DNA from: an uncultured Holophagaceae bacterium
GTDB lineage: Bacteria > Acidobacteriota > Holophagae > Holophagales > Holophagaceae
DNA: 7,783 bases
Direction: 5' to 3'
NCBI GenBank assembly: GCA_903919165.1
Contig: CAIXHJ010000429.1
Coordinates: 1-7,783 of the forward strand
Both the position numbers and the translations under genes were made by a program. Positions 1 to 6,494 of this stretch are shown piece by piece; positions within the stretch are counted from its first letter, which is position 1, and each line of letters starts with the position of its first letter. The notes beneath the pieces were generated by a model that worked only from the letters and a program-made list of their open reading frames with translations, made no database searches and had not been told where the DNA came from.

Positions 1-681
1 AGCCCCTTCAGCCCCAAGCTGGTGCTGGGCGTGGCCATCATCGTGGCGGGCCTCGTGCTCACCCTGGACAACCTGGGCCTCATCGAGGCCCACACCATCT
101 TCAAGCTCTGGCCTCTGGTGCTGGTGGCCATGGGCATCGCCAAGCTCCGGCAGGAAGGCGGTAGCGGCGGCATGGGCGGCTGGTTCCTCGTGCTGGGAGG
201 CACCTTCCTCCTGCTCTTCACCTTCGCCCGGGGCCACCTGGCCGAGGCCCTGGCGCCCATGCTGGTGGTGGCCTTCGGCATCCTCATCGTGATCAAGGCG
301 CTCAAGCAGACTCGCGGCGTATCCCCCGGGCTGGCGCGCTCCGAGGACTTCCTCCAGGGGACCGCTATCTTTGGTGGCTTCAAGCGGCGCGTTCTCACCC
401 AGGCATTCAAGGGCGGCGAGCTGACGGCCATCTTCGGCGGCTATGAGGTGGATCTCCGCCAGGCGGCGCTCGAATCCGGTCAGGCCCGCATCGATGTCTT
501 CGTGCTGTTCGGTGGTGGCGAGATCCGCGTGCCCGAGGGCTGGGAGATCGCCAACCGCGCCACGGCCATCGCCGGGGCCCTGAACGACAGCACCCACCAT
601 GGCCCTGCTCCGGCAGAGGGCCGGCCCCGACTGGTGATCACCGGATTGATCCTGTTCGGCGGTACCGAAGTGAAGTCCTGA
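1..681 (+). CDS. LiaF-like membrane protein (DUF5668-type N-terminus, LiaF C-terminal domain), 5' partial
   Basis: The frame is open from base 1, giving 226 residues. The GTG at 22 is an unlikely start, because the residues before it (SPFSPK) look like the usual short cytoplasmic lead before the first helix. The true start therefore probably lies just outside the window. Four hydrophobic segments are visible at about residues 7-20, 34-48, 60-76 and 84-100. A soluble C-terminal part (about 115-226) follows, with recurring FGG turns at 124, 145, 170 and 219, typical of the beta-rich domain of LiaF-family proteins. In Firmicutes, LiaF holds the LiaRS two-component system in check until the cell envelope is damaged. 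The stop codon overlaps the histidine kinase start by one base, so the two are almost certainly co-translated. Inference: it modulates the kinase encoded next. The family call is firm; the inhibitory role is by analogy. Confidence 0.82.
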   Translation, partial: SPFSPKLVLGVAIIVAGLVLTLDNLGLIEAHTIFKLWPLVLVAMGIAKLRQEGGSGGMGGWFLVLGGTFLLLFTFARGHLAEALAPMLVVAFGILIVIKALKQTRGVSPGLARSEDFLQGTAIFGGFKRRVLTQAFKGGELTAIFGGYEVDLRQAALESGQARIDVFVLFGGGEIRVPEGWEIANRATAIAGALNDSTHHGPAPAEGRPRLVITGLILFGGTEVKS

Positions 682-1745
682 TGCACCCGCTGCTGGCCAG
701 CCGGGCGCGTCTGGGGGCCTACCTCCTGGGCTGGGCCCCCATTGCGCTGCTGCTCACGGGCATCGCCCGGAGCCAGGGCTGGAGCTGGGCCGAGGCCGGG
801 GCCCTGGCCCTGCCCCTCTGCCTGCTTGCCGCCTTCCTCTTCCTGTCCGCCTGGTTCCTTTGCCGGGCCCTGCCCCTGGGCCACACGGTGGAGGGCCTTG
901 GCACCCATGGGATGGCCTGGGGCTTGGCTGCCGTGCTCATGGGTGGATTGTGGGCGGGCCTCGCCTGGCTGGTCGCCCACATGCTCACTTGGATTCCGGG
1001 TCTGGGGGCCCTACCCAAGCGGGTAGAGACCGCCTTGCCGGTGCTCACGGGGCTCGGCATCCTGCTCTATCTGGCCTCGGTGGCCCTCAGCTACCTGATG
1101 CTGGCCCAGGACCGGGCCATTGAAGCGGAACGGAAGGGAGCAGAGCTACAGCTGCTGGCTCAGGAATCCGAACTGAAGGCCCTGCGGGCCCAGCTGAACC
1201 CCCACTTCCTCTTCAACAGCCTGAATTCGCTGTCGGCACTCACGGCCGTGGATCCATCCAGGGCCCGGGAGATGTGCGTCCTCCTGTCGGATTTCCTCCG
1301 CCGTAGCCTTGGCCTTGGTGAGCGCCGTCTGGTGGCCCTGCGCGAGGAGCTTGAGCTGGCGCGGGCCTACCTGGCCATCGAGCAGATCCGCTTCGGAGCC
1401 AGGTTGAAGCTGGATTGGGCCGTGGATCCCGCAGCGGAGCCCGCCCTGCTCCCGACCCTGCTGCTTCAGCCGCTGGTGGAGAACGCCATCAAGCACGGCA
1501 TCGCCGCCCTGCCTGAAGGCGGACTTCTGTCGGTGGCTGCGGAAGTGGTCGAGGGACACGTGATCCTGAAAGTGGACAACCCTCTGGATTCCGATGCCCC
1601 CGCGCCCCAGGGCCTGGGCATCGGCCTGCGGCAGGTCCGCCAGCGCCTGTTGGGACGCTTCGGCAACCGGGCCCGTTTCGAGGCCGTCGCACGGGAGGGT
1701 ATCCATCGCGTCACCCTGGTGTTTCCCTTGGAGACTGAATCATGA
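681..1745 (+). CDS. LytS/YehU-type sensor histidine kinase
   Basis: This is a membrane sensor kinase of 354 residues. Four hydrophobic segments lie at about residues 11-28, 40-62, 76-103 and 117-142 with only short loops, so there is no sizeable extracellular sensor domain. A charged, probably coiled-coil linker follows (144-170). The His_kinase (LytS-type) phosphoacceptor motif QLNPHFLFN begins at 171, making His175 the likely phosphorylated residue. The ATP-binding part shows the N box (LLQPLVENAIKHG, Asn268) and a G box (GLGIGL, 311-316). The ATG shares one base with the LiaF-like stop (TGATG), and the 3' end overlaps the regulator by four bases (ATGA), so the three genes form one translationally coupled unit. 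The lack of an input domain suits sensing within the membrane or through the LiaF-like partner. The signal is unknown. Kinase identity is certain from the motifs. Confidence 0.93.
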   Translation: MHPLLASRARLGAYLLGWAPIALLLTGIARSQGWSWAEAGALALPLCLLAAFLFLSAWFLCRALPLGHTVEGLGTHGMAWGLAAVLMGGLWAGLAWLVAHMLTWIPGLGALPKRVETALPVLTGLGILLYLASVALSYLMLAQDRAIEAERKGAELQLLAQESELKALRAQLNPHFLFNSLNSLSALTAVDPSRAREMCVLLSDFLRRSLGLGERRLVALREELELARAYLAIEQIRFGARLKLDWAVDPAAEPALLPTLLLQPLVENAIKHGIAALPEGGLLSVAAEVVEGHVILKVDNPLDSDAPAPQGLGIGLRQVRQRLLGRFGNRARFEAVAREGIHRVTLVFPLETES

Positions 1746-2497
1746 AAGCCCTGATCATCGACGACGAGGATCTGGCCCGCGCCGTGGTGCGCGAGCATCT
1801 GGCCGCCCACCCGGAGGTGGAAGTGGCGGCGGAATGCGCCAATGGTTTCGAGGCGCTGAAGGCCGTGGCGCAGCACCAGCCCGACCTCATCTTCCTGGAC
1901 ATCCAGATGCCCAAGCTGGATGGCTTCGAGGTCCTGGAACTGCTTGAGGCCGAGGGCAAACGACCTGCCGTGGTCTTCGTCACTGCCTACGATCAGCACG
2001 CCCTTCGGGCCTTCGAGGCCCATGCCGTGGACTATCTGCTGAAGCCCTTCTCGAAGGAGCGCTTCGATGCCGCCCTGGCCAAGGCCCGGAGGCTTCACGA
2101 CGCCCAGACGATGACATCCCCCCCTCCGGCCGCCGAGCTCGCAGCCTCGGCCCGCCAGGGCAAGCCCCTCGAGCGCATCGTCGTGAAAGATGGACCCAAG
2201 GTCACGGTGATTCCCCTCTCCCGCCTGGACTGGGCCCAGGCCCAGGATGACTATGTGCTGCTGCGCACGGAGGGTAAGGACCTGCTCAAGCAGCAGACCC
2301 TCTCGAACCTGGAAACTCAGCTCAATTCAAGCCGTTTCATCCGCATTCACCGCAGTTACATCCTGAACCTCGACCGCCTTATCCGGATCGAACAGGACAC
2401 CAAGGAACACCGTGATGCCATCCTGCGGGATGGCACCCGCCTGCCCGTGAGTCGCGCGGGTTACCAACGGCTGCGGGAACTGTGGGAAGGTGCCTGA
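1742..2497 (+). CDS. LytTR-family response regulator
   Basis: This is a 251-residue transcription regulator, cognate to the kinase just upstream. The receiver domain (1-118) has the acidic cluster Asp7/Asp8, phosphoacceptor Asp53 (in FLDIQMP), Thr81 and the Lys101-Pro102 pair, so all residues needed for phosphotransfer are present. A proline/alanine-rich linker (about 122-141) leads to a LytTR DNA-binding domain (about 142-247), recognised by the RFIRIHRSYILNL stretch at 198-210 and LPVSR at 234-238. LytTR domains bind direct-repeat sites through beta strands rather than a helix-turn-helix. Translation starts at the ATG overlapping the kinase stop, with a GGAG Shine-Dalgarno element at 1730-1733, eight bases upstream. 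Targets are not visible here; the operon's own promoter would lie left of the window. The length matches the AlgR/LytR class. Confidence 0.94.
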   Translation: MKALIIDDEDLARAVVREHLAAHPEVEVAAECANGFEALKAVAQHQPDLIFLDIQMPKLDGFEVLELLEAEGKRPAVVFVTAYDQHALRAFEAHAVDYLLKPFSKERFDAALAKARRLHDAQTMTSPPPAAELAASARQGKPLERIVVKDGPKVTVIPLSRLDWAQAQDDYVLLRTEGKDLLKQQTLSNLETQLNSSRFIRIHRSYILNLDRLIRIEQDTKEHRDAILRDGTRLPVSRAGYQRLRELWEGA

Positions 2498-2575
2498 ACG
2501 GGAAAGGCTAGACCGTCGTGTGCAACTGGCAGGGATGGATATCGCAGTGTCCACAGTGGCCGGGACAGGGGGAAA

Positions 2576-2591
2576 CCTGCGGTCCCGCAGG
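2576..2591. repeat. Perfect 7-bp inverted repeat in the convergent gap
   Basis: CCTGCGG at 2576-2582 and CCGCAGG at 2585-2591 are exact reverse complements separated by TC; the closing pairs must open, leaving a usable stem of about six base pairs. It lies about 80 bases after the LytTR regulator stop. No run of T follows on either strand, so it is not a standard intrinsic terminator. It could be a chance palindrome in GC-rich DNA or a weak pause or processing hairpin. Confidence 0.35.
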
Positions 2592-2645
2592 GTACTCTGG
2601 AGCGCGCTGAAGACTCTCCATGGCCGGGATGTTCTTGGCCGCCCA

Positions 2646-2696
2646 CACCACACCCTTTCCCGGGCTAGATACCGGGGGAAGATGGGGCTTGTGGTG
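2646..2696. terminator. Extended imperfect hairpin between converging genes, possible bidirectional transcription end
   Basis: Three nested stems can be drawn. CACCACA (2646-2652) pairs with TGTGGTG (2690-2696). CCC (2653-2655) pairs with GGG (2685-2687). TTCCC plus GG (2657-2663) pairs with CC plus GGGAA (2672-2680, with a two-base bulge). The loop is about eight bases (2664-2671). This gives about 17 Watson-Crick pairs within 51 bases. It lies 14 bases past the stop of the minus-strand SCP2 gene and about 150 bases past the plus-strand regulator, the right place for a shared transcript end. Neither side has a U tract, so rho-independent termination of the classical kind is doubtful. A 3'-end stabilising or rho-dependent structure is equally possible. 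Confidence 0.3.
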
Positions 2697-2710
2697 GGAA
2701 GGCCTCATAC

Positions 2711-3925
2711 CTAGGCTTCGGGGCGCCTGAAACTCTTCGCCACCTTCTGCATGAGCAACGGATCACCCTCGATCTGGATCTTGCCGGTCATGAAGGCCTC
2801 CTGGGCGTTCAGCGTTCCGGTGCTCATGGCAATGAAGTCTTCAGGTTTCGCTTTCAGGAGCGTATCACAGGGTTTCATCAGTCGCGGGAAAACCATGCAG
2901 ACGCCATTTCGGATCAGGAGGGTGTAGCCCAGGTCGTCGATCTGGTAGCCCACGACGGCCTCGAGATCCCCGGCCTTTTCCGCATTGAACCGCTCGGGCA
3001 TGGATTCCAGCAGGCCATGGGCGGGGTTCACGTCCGCGTCGAAATAGGCCGAGTAGGCCGCCACCTGGCTCAGGTCCCCCTTCACCGTGATCGCTCCAGC
3101 GAGGAGGGCCGCCACCAGGTTCAGCTTGCCCGCATTGAGGGCAGCGAAATCCGCGTCCGAGATGCCCAGGGCCGAGGCTCCCTCGGCTCCGCCAGGTCGC
3201 ACGGACAGGTTCTCGGAGGTGAAGTCGACGCGATAGGGCACGCCGTCCACCTTCACTTCCAGCGTGCCTGTGGCCCCGCCCTTGTAGCGCTTGCGCAACG
3301 TGGCCAGGGCCTTGCCCCCGGGCGTATCCGGGAATTGGATCTCGGGCTCGGCGGACCAGGTCTTCCAGGCCTTGCGCAGCAGGGCCATATCACCGGAAAA
3401 GCGGAGCTGGCCTCCCAGCAGCGCCGGCCCGGGCTCGGAGAGGCCGGAGACCAGGGCGCGCATAGTGGCCTCGTCTCCGGCCACTTCCGCCCCATCGCCC
3501 CAGCTTTCGCCGCCCACGCGTATCTTGAGGCCGGCCCCGGCCAACACCAGGCGCGCGGAAACAAGCTCCTTCAGCGGCTTCACGGGACCGCCCTGCTTCT
3601 GGGGCTTCTTGAAGAACTTGGGGAATTTCTGGAGCAGGCCCAGATCGCCGGTGCCCTTGAGCTTGCCGGTCATGAAGGCCTGCATGGGATCGAGCTTGCC
3701 TTCATTGAGGGCGATCCAATCCTCGGCGCCGATCACCACCACCGACGTGGCGTCCGGCTTCGCTTCCCGCTTCAGGGAGAAGGCGCCGTTGTCAATCTGG
3801 CAGGTGTAGTCGCCGCCCCCCTCGCCCGTCACCTGGTAATAGACGGACACCGTGAGGCCCTGGGCCTTCTCTGGAAGAAAGAGCTCGGGCATGAGTGCAA
3901 AAATGCCGTCCACCGTCAAAGCCAT
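2711..3925 (-). CDS. Multi-unit SCP2 (sterol carrier protein 2)-like protein
   Basis: This 404-residue protein has no signal peptide or membrane segment and is probably cytoplasmic. It consists of about four SCP2-like units, each ending in a pattern like 'GKL...A...GK....GD..L......F'. Unit 1 (1-107) and unit 4 (about 300-404) are full and most alike, sharing MPE.F..EKA near the start and AFMTGK near the end. Unit 3 (about 200-296) is also near full length. Unit 2 (about 114-190) keeps the end (GGQLRFSGD, 171-179) but has lost much of the N-terminal half. SCP2 domains form a hydrophobic cleft that binds lipids or acyl-CoA; bacterial single-domain versions are usually about 100-130 residues, so this is an unusual multimer. 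The ATG at 3925 is supported by GAGGTGAT at plus positions 3929-3936. It lies 72 bp downstream of the deacetylase, possibly in one transcript. Ligand unknown. Confidence 0.78.
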   Translation of the reverse strand: MALTVDGIFALMPELFLPEKAQGLTVSVYYQVTGEGGGDYTCQIDNGAFSLKREAKPDATSVVVIGAEDWIALNEGKLDPMQAFMTGKLKGTGDLGLLQKFPKFFKKPQKQGGPVKPLKELVSARLVLAGAGLKIRVGGESWGDGAEVAGDEATMRALVSGLSEPGPALLGGQLRFSGDMALLRKAWKTWSAEPEIQFPDTPGGKALATLRKRYKGGATGTLEVKVDGVPYRVDFTSENLSVRPGGAEGASALGISDADFAALNAGKLNLVAALLAGAITVKGDLSQVAAYSAYFDADVNPAHGLLESMPERFNAEKAGDLEAVVGYQIDDLGYTLLIRNGVCMVFPRLMKPCDTLLKAKPEDFIAMSTGTLNAQEAFMTGKIQIEGDPLLMQKVAKSFRRPEA

Positions 3926-3928
3926 GGG

Positions 3929-3950
3929 ATCACCTCGAATGTGGATCGAG
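3929..3950 (-). promoter_or_regulatory. Shine-Dalgarno of the SCP2 gene, partly inside a small hairpin
   Basis: Read on the minus strand, GAGGTGAT (plus 3929-3936) precedes the ATG by a few bases and is a strong ribosome-binding site. Just upstream, CTCGA (plus 3946-3950) can pair with TCGAG (plus 3934-3938) across a seven-base loop, covering the first bases of the ribosome site. The stem is only five pairs, so an effect on translation is speculative, but the site fixes the start codon well. Confidence 0.55.
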
Positions 3951-3997
3951 CATGGCCGGGCGTCCGGACTTCGCGCAACGGTTACCAGGAGTCAGAA

Positions 3998-4927
3998 TCA
4001 GAGTCCTGACCGATCCATTCGTTCTGTCAGCCGCCCTTCGGAGAACAGCAGGTCATCGGGATCGCTGGTTTGGGCCCGCCAGGCTTTCACGAAACCCTGG
4101 TCACCGCGTTCTGCGGAAACCGCATCGGCCAGGGCCTCGCCACCGGGCAGATTCTTGGGCATGAGGGCATAGACGGGATCCTTGAAGGCCTCAGCGGGAG
4201 AGATCCAGGTCCAGCCCTTGGCGCGGAAGAAGTCGATGACGTCGCCCAGGAAGAGGCCGTTCAGCAGGCGGCAGTGCATGAGGATGACGTGGGGAATCTC
4301 GCGGCCGAAGACCTCGCGGCTCCAGGCGTCGTAGAAGCGGGCGCAGGCCCAGAGGTGCTTCAGGTAGAGGTCTCGATAGGGGGCGAGATCCGCCTTCGGC
4401 TCCTTCTCCAGGCGCTTCCGCAGCCGCTCGTCCAGCAGGTAGTCCGCGGTGTCGATGCTGACATGCCCGATGGCGTTCTCCCGTGCCTTCAAGAAGGCAT
4501 AGAAACCATCCCGCCTGGCCACGGTGTTTCCCGCCCGCAGGAAGGGATAGCGATAGCGCTTCGTGAAGCCAGGCAGATCGTGGATCAGGGCCTCTTCCCT
4601 CAAGACGTCCGCCTCGTAGGCTTCCAGGGACACCTCGTCCTGGTTCAGATCCCAGTGGCTGTAGCTGTGATTGGCGATGAGGTGACCGGCCACCCCCCAG
4701 GCCTGGAGGATGGCCTTCCCTTCGGGGGTGTCGCCGCCGTTGATGCCATTGGCGAAGAGGATGGCTCGCACCTTCCGGTCCTTCAAGGCCTTCCGCATCG
4801 CCTCGTGCTGGGCCGGCGCAGCCAGGATGGGCGCAGGACGCAGGAAGGGGGCATCATCCAGGCTCAGGGCCATCTTCTGCGCGGCCAGAGGCAGCGCGAG
4901 CACCAGGCAGAAGAGATGTCTCAGCAA
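3998..4927 (-). CDS. Secreted polysaccharide deacetylase (NodB homology domain, CE4-like)
   Basis: This 309-residue protein is read from a TTG at 4927. Upstream, GGAGG (plus 4932-4936) supports this TTG or the CTG at 4924; no ATG or GTG nearby fits. Residues 1-17 form a signal peptide (Arg3, then a Leu/Val/Ala core ending LPLAAQ), so the enzyme is exported. All NodB motifs are present: SLDDAP with Asp24/Asp25, HSYSH with metal ligands His87 and His91, RYPF at 126-129, SIDTADY at 158-164, and LMH ending at His218. It should hydrolyse N- or O-acetyl groups from a glycan outside the cytoplasm; whether the substrate is peptidoglycan, chitooligosaccharide or exopolysaccharide cannot be told. It is divergent from the Ppx/GppA gene, with 53 bp between starts. 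An upstream extension to 5158 is open but lies over the phosphatase gene and is rich in Arg/Pro, so I reject it. Confidence 0.87.
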   Translation of the reverse strand: MLRHLFCLVLALPLAAQKMALSLDDAPFLRPAPILAAPAQHEAMRKALKDRKVRAILFANGINGGDTPEGKAILQAWGVAGHLIANHSYSHWDLNQDEVSLEAYEADVLREEALIHDLPGFTKRYRYPFLRAGNTVARRDGFYAFLKARENAIGHVSIDTADYLLDERLRKRLEKEPKADLAPYRDLYLKHLWACARFYDAWSREVFGREIPHVILMHCRLLNGLFLGDVIDFFRAKGWTWISPAEAFKDPVYALMPKNLPGGEALADAVSAERGDQGFVKAWRAQTSDPDDLLFSEGRLTERMDRSGL

Positions 4928-4980
4928 GGTTCCTCCAAGTTTCCTGGCGCAAGGATGGCCGCAGTCGCCACAATCGTCCC
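4928..4980. promoter_or_regulatory. Divergent intergenic region with a possible leaderless promoter for the phosphatase
   Basis: Only 53 bp separate the deacetylase and phosphatase starts, so any promoters here must overlap or face each other. On the plus strand CACAAT at 4969-4974 resembles a -10 box and ends six bases before the ATG at 4981, which would place the transcript start at or next to the start codon. No Shine-Dalgarno sequence precedes that ATG, which fits a leaderless message. No convincing -35 box is visible. Confidence 0.25.
4932..4936 (-). promoter_or_regulatory. Shine-Dalgarno GGAGG deciding a non-ATG start
   Basis: On the minus strand GGAGG is followed by AACC, then TTG (4927) and CTG (4924). 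Spacing is four bases to TTG and seven to CTG. Both starts keep the full signal peptide. TTG is the commoner initiator and is chosen here, but CTG cannot be excluded. The first in-frame ATG (Met19 of the chosen protein) would remove the signal peptide. Confidence 0.6.
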
Positions 4981-6477
4981 ATGCGGATCGCCGCCGTCGA
5001 TGTCGGATCGAACTCCATTCACATGGTCGTGGTGGAGGCTGATCCCATGGGCGGACAGCGGGTGCTGGCCCGGGAAAAGACCATGGTGCGACTGGCCCAG
5101 GGAGAGGCGAAGTCCGGCGAGATCGGCCCCGAGGCCTTCCGGGCGGGCCTGGAAGCACTCGCCCAGATGGCGAAGACCATCCGGGACATCGGCTGCGAAA
5201 CCCTCATGGCTTGCGGCACGGCGGCCTTGCGGGATGCGAAAAACGCCCAGGCCTTCGTGCTGGAGGCCGAGGCGCTGGGTATCCCCATCCAGGTGATCTC
5301 GGGCGAGGAAGAGGCCCGCCTGATCCATCAGGCCGTGTCCCACGCCATCCCTTTCCCTCCTGAGCCCGTGACTCTGGTGGACATCGGCGGCGGCAGCACC
5401 GAGCTGACCTGGGTGAAGGGTGGTCGGGTGGCCGCCAGCATCTCGCTGCCCTGGGGCCTCCAGCGGCTGGCGGACGCCGCCCAGACAGCCAATCCGCCCA
5501 CCGGCCACGACCTCAAGCGACTGCGGAGGATGATCCGCCGCATTCTCAAAAAGGCCCGCAAGGATCTGCCTTCGGAACTGCCAGAGCCCACGCTGATCCT
5601 GGGCACCTCCGGCACCCTGGAGGACCTGGCCAGGGGCGCGGCAGCCGGCCAGGCCTTCAGCGTCGTGCAGTTGAGAGACTTCGCGCTGAAACTTTGGCAC
5701 GTGGACACCCAGCAGCGAGTGGAACGGCTGGGCGTGGATCCCAAACGGGCCGAAGTGCTTCATGTGGGCTCCATCTGGGCGCTTTCACTGATGGAATGGT
5801 TGGGAGGGCCGCCCCTGCGCCACCTGCCCGTGGGCCTGCGCGAAGGCATGGTCTGGGAGGCTCTCAAGCACGGCGGAGCGGCCATCCCTCCCCTGGCGGA
5901 CCGTCGTCGGGCCTCCATCGAGCAACTGGCCTCCCGGCTCGATCCGGACCCCGGCCACAGCCGCCAGGTGGCCCGGCTGGCAGACGAGCTGTTCATCTCG
6001 CTTCAGCCCCACTTCGAGCTGGGGGACACCGAACGCCAGTGGCTGGCCTTCGCCGCCCGGCTGCACGACATCGGGTTCTCCATCTCCGAGAAAGGTCACC
6101 ACAAGCACGGCGAGTATTTGATCCGGAACGCCGCTCTGCCCGGCTTCTGGCCCGAGGAAGTGGATCTGCTGGCCCAGGTGGTGCGCTTCCATCGAGGCAA
6201 GCCGCCCCATCACGCCAAGCATGAGGCCTTCCGGGCCCTGGCGCCCTGGCACCGGCAGGTGGTGCGGAAGCTGGCGGCCATCCTTCGGGGAGCCGACGCC
6301 CTTGATCGTCGTCGGCGGCAGGCGGTGCAGCACCTCGCCGTCGAGGTGAACGAAGAGCGTCTGCACGTCATCCTGGATGCCGCCGGGGACCTGGACTCCG
6401 AGATGAAGGCCTTTCTCGACAAGGGTGCGCTCCTGGGGACCCTGCTGGACCGCCGGATCGAAGTCACCGTAGTCTGA
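4981..6477 (+). CDS. Ppx/GppA family phosphatase with C-terminal HD domain
   Basis: This 498-residue cytoplasmic enzyme belongs to the exopolyphosphatase / pppGpp phosphatase family, which releases phosphate from polyphosphate ends or converts pppGpp to ppGpp. The N-terminal ASKHA-type fold (about 1-300) has the phosphate-1 loop DVGSNSIHMV (7-16), the ISGEEEARLI stretch (106-115) that carries the catalytic glutamate, and the phosphate-2 loop DIGGGSTEL (134-142). A HD domain follows (about 310-450) with all expected ligands: His326, the pair His362-Asp363 (LHDIG), His374/His376, His404 and Asp439. A C-terminal tail ends at 498. Length matches long Ppx and GppA proteins (about 500), as opposed to short two-domain forms near 300. 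The start ATG has no clear ribosome site (see the divergent region). The stop lies 17 bp before the next gene. Ppx versus GppA activity cannot be assigned from sequence. Confidence 0.92.
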   Translation: MRIAAVDVGSNSIHMVVVEADPMGGQRVLAREKTMVRLAQGEAKSGEIGPEAFRAGLEALAQMAKTIRDIGCETLMACGTAALRDAKNAQAFVLEAEALGIPIQVISGEEEARLIHQAVSHAIPFPPEPVTLVDIGGGSTELTWVKGGRVAASISLPWGLQRLADAAQTANPPTGHDLKRLRRMIRRILKKARKDLPSELPEPTLILGTSGTLEDLARGAAAGQAFSVVQLRDFALKLWHVDTQQRVERLGVDPKRAEVLHVGSIWALSLMEWLGGPPLRHLPVGLREGMVWEALKHGGAAIPPLADRRRASIEQLASRLDPDPGHSRQVARLADELFISLQPHFELGDTERQWLAFAARLHDIGFSISEKGHHKHGEYLIRNAALPGFWPEEVDLLAQVVRFHRGKPPHHAKHEAFRALAPWHRQVVRKLAAILRGADALDRRRRQAVQHLAVEVNEERLHVILDAAGDLDSEMKAFLDKGALLGTLLDRRIEVTVV

Positions 6478-6494
6478 ATCAGGCTGAATCCTTC

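Noticed and set aside
2557..2629. Direct repeat TGGCCGGGA at 2557-2565 and 2621-2629 as a LytTR binding pair
   Set aside because: LytTR sites are typically about 9-bp repeats spaced roughly one to two helical turns apart. Here the spacing is 64 bp and the location is downstream of the regulator, with no gene to control.
2490..2714. A 74-codon plus-strand open frame in the convergent gap
   Set aside because: It starts inside the regulator's last codons, has no ribosome site and an Arg-rich, domain-free product, and runs through both inverted repeats.
3017..4009. A 330-codon plus-strand open frame opposite the SCP2 gene
   Set aside because: It is His/Gly/Leu-rich shadow translation without domains. 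The minus strand has the ribosome site and the repeat pattern.
3985..4010. Inverted repeat CAGGA/TCCTG around the deacetylase stop codon as a terminator
   Set aside because: It has only five pairs with a 13-base loop and no T run. It is more likely chance, and there is no reason to split the deacetylase and SCP2 genes at this point.
4928..5158. N-terminal extension of the deacetylase to an upstream ATG
   Set aside because: The extension is Arg/Pro/Trp-rich, lies opposite the phosphatase phosphate-binding loop region, and would bury the signal peptide 77 residues inside the protein.
4070..5296. A 408-codon plus-strand open frame opposite the deacetylase and running into the phosphatase
   Set aside because: It is antisense to a gene with complete NodB motifs and signal peptide. 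It has no recognisable domain, and long open antisense frames are expected at this base composition.
6474..6490. Repeat CTGAATC at 6474-6480 and 6484-6490 between phosphatase and acyltransferase
   Set aside because: Two 7-base copies overlapping a stop codon are too short to support a regulatory site.
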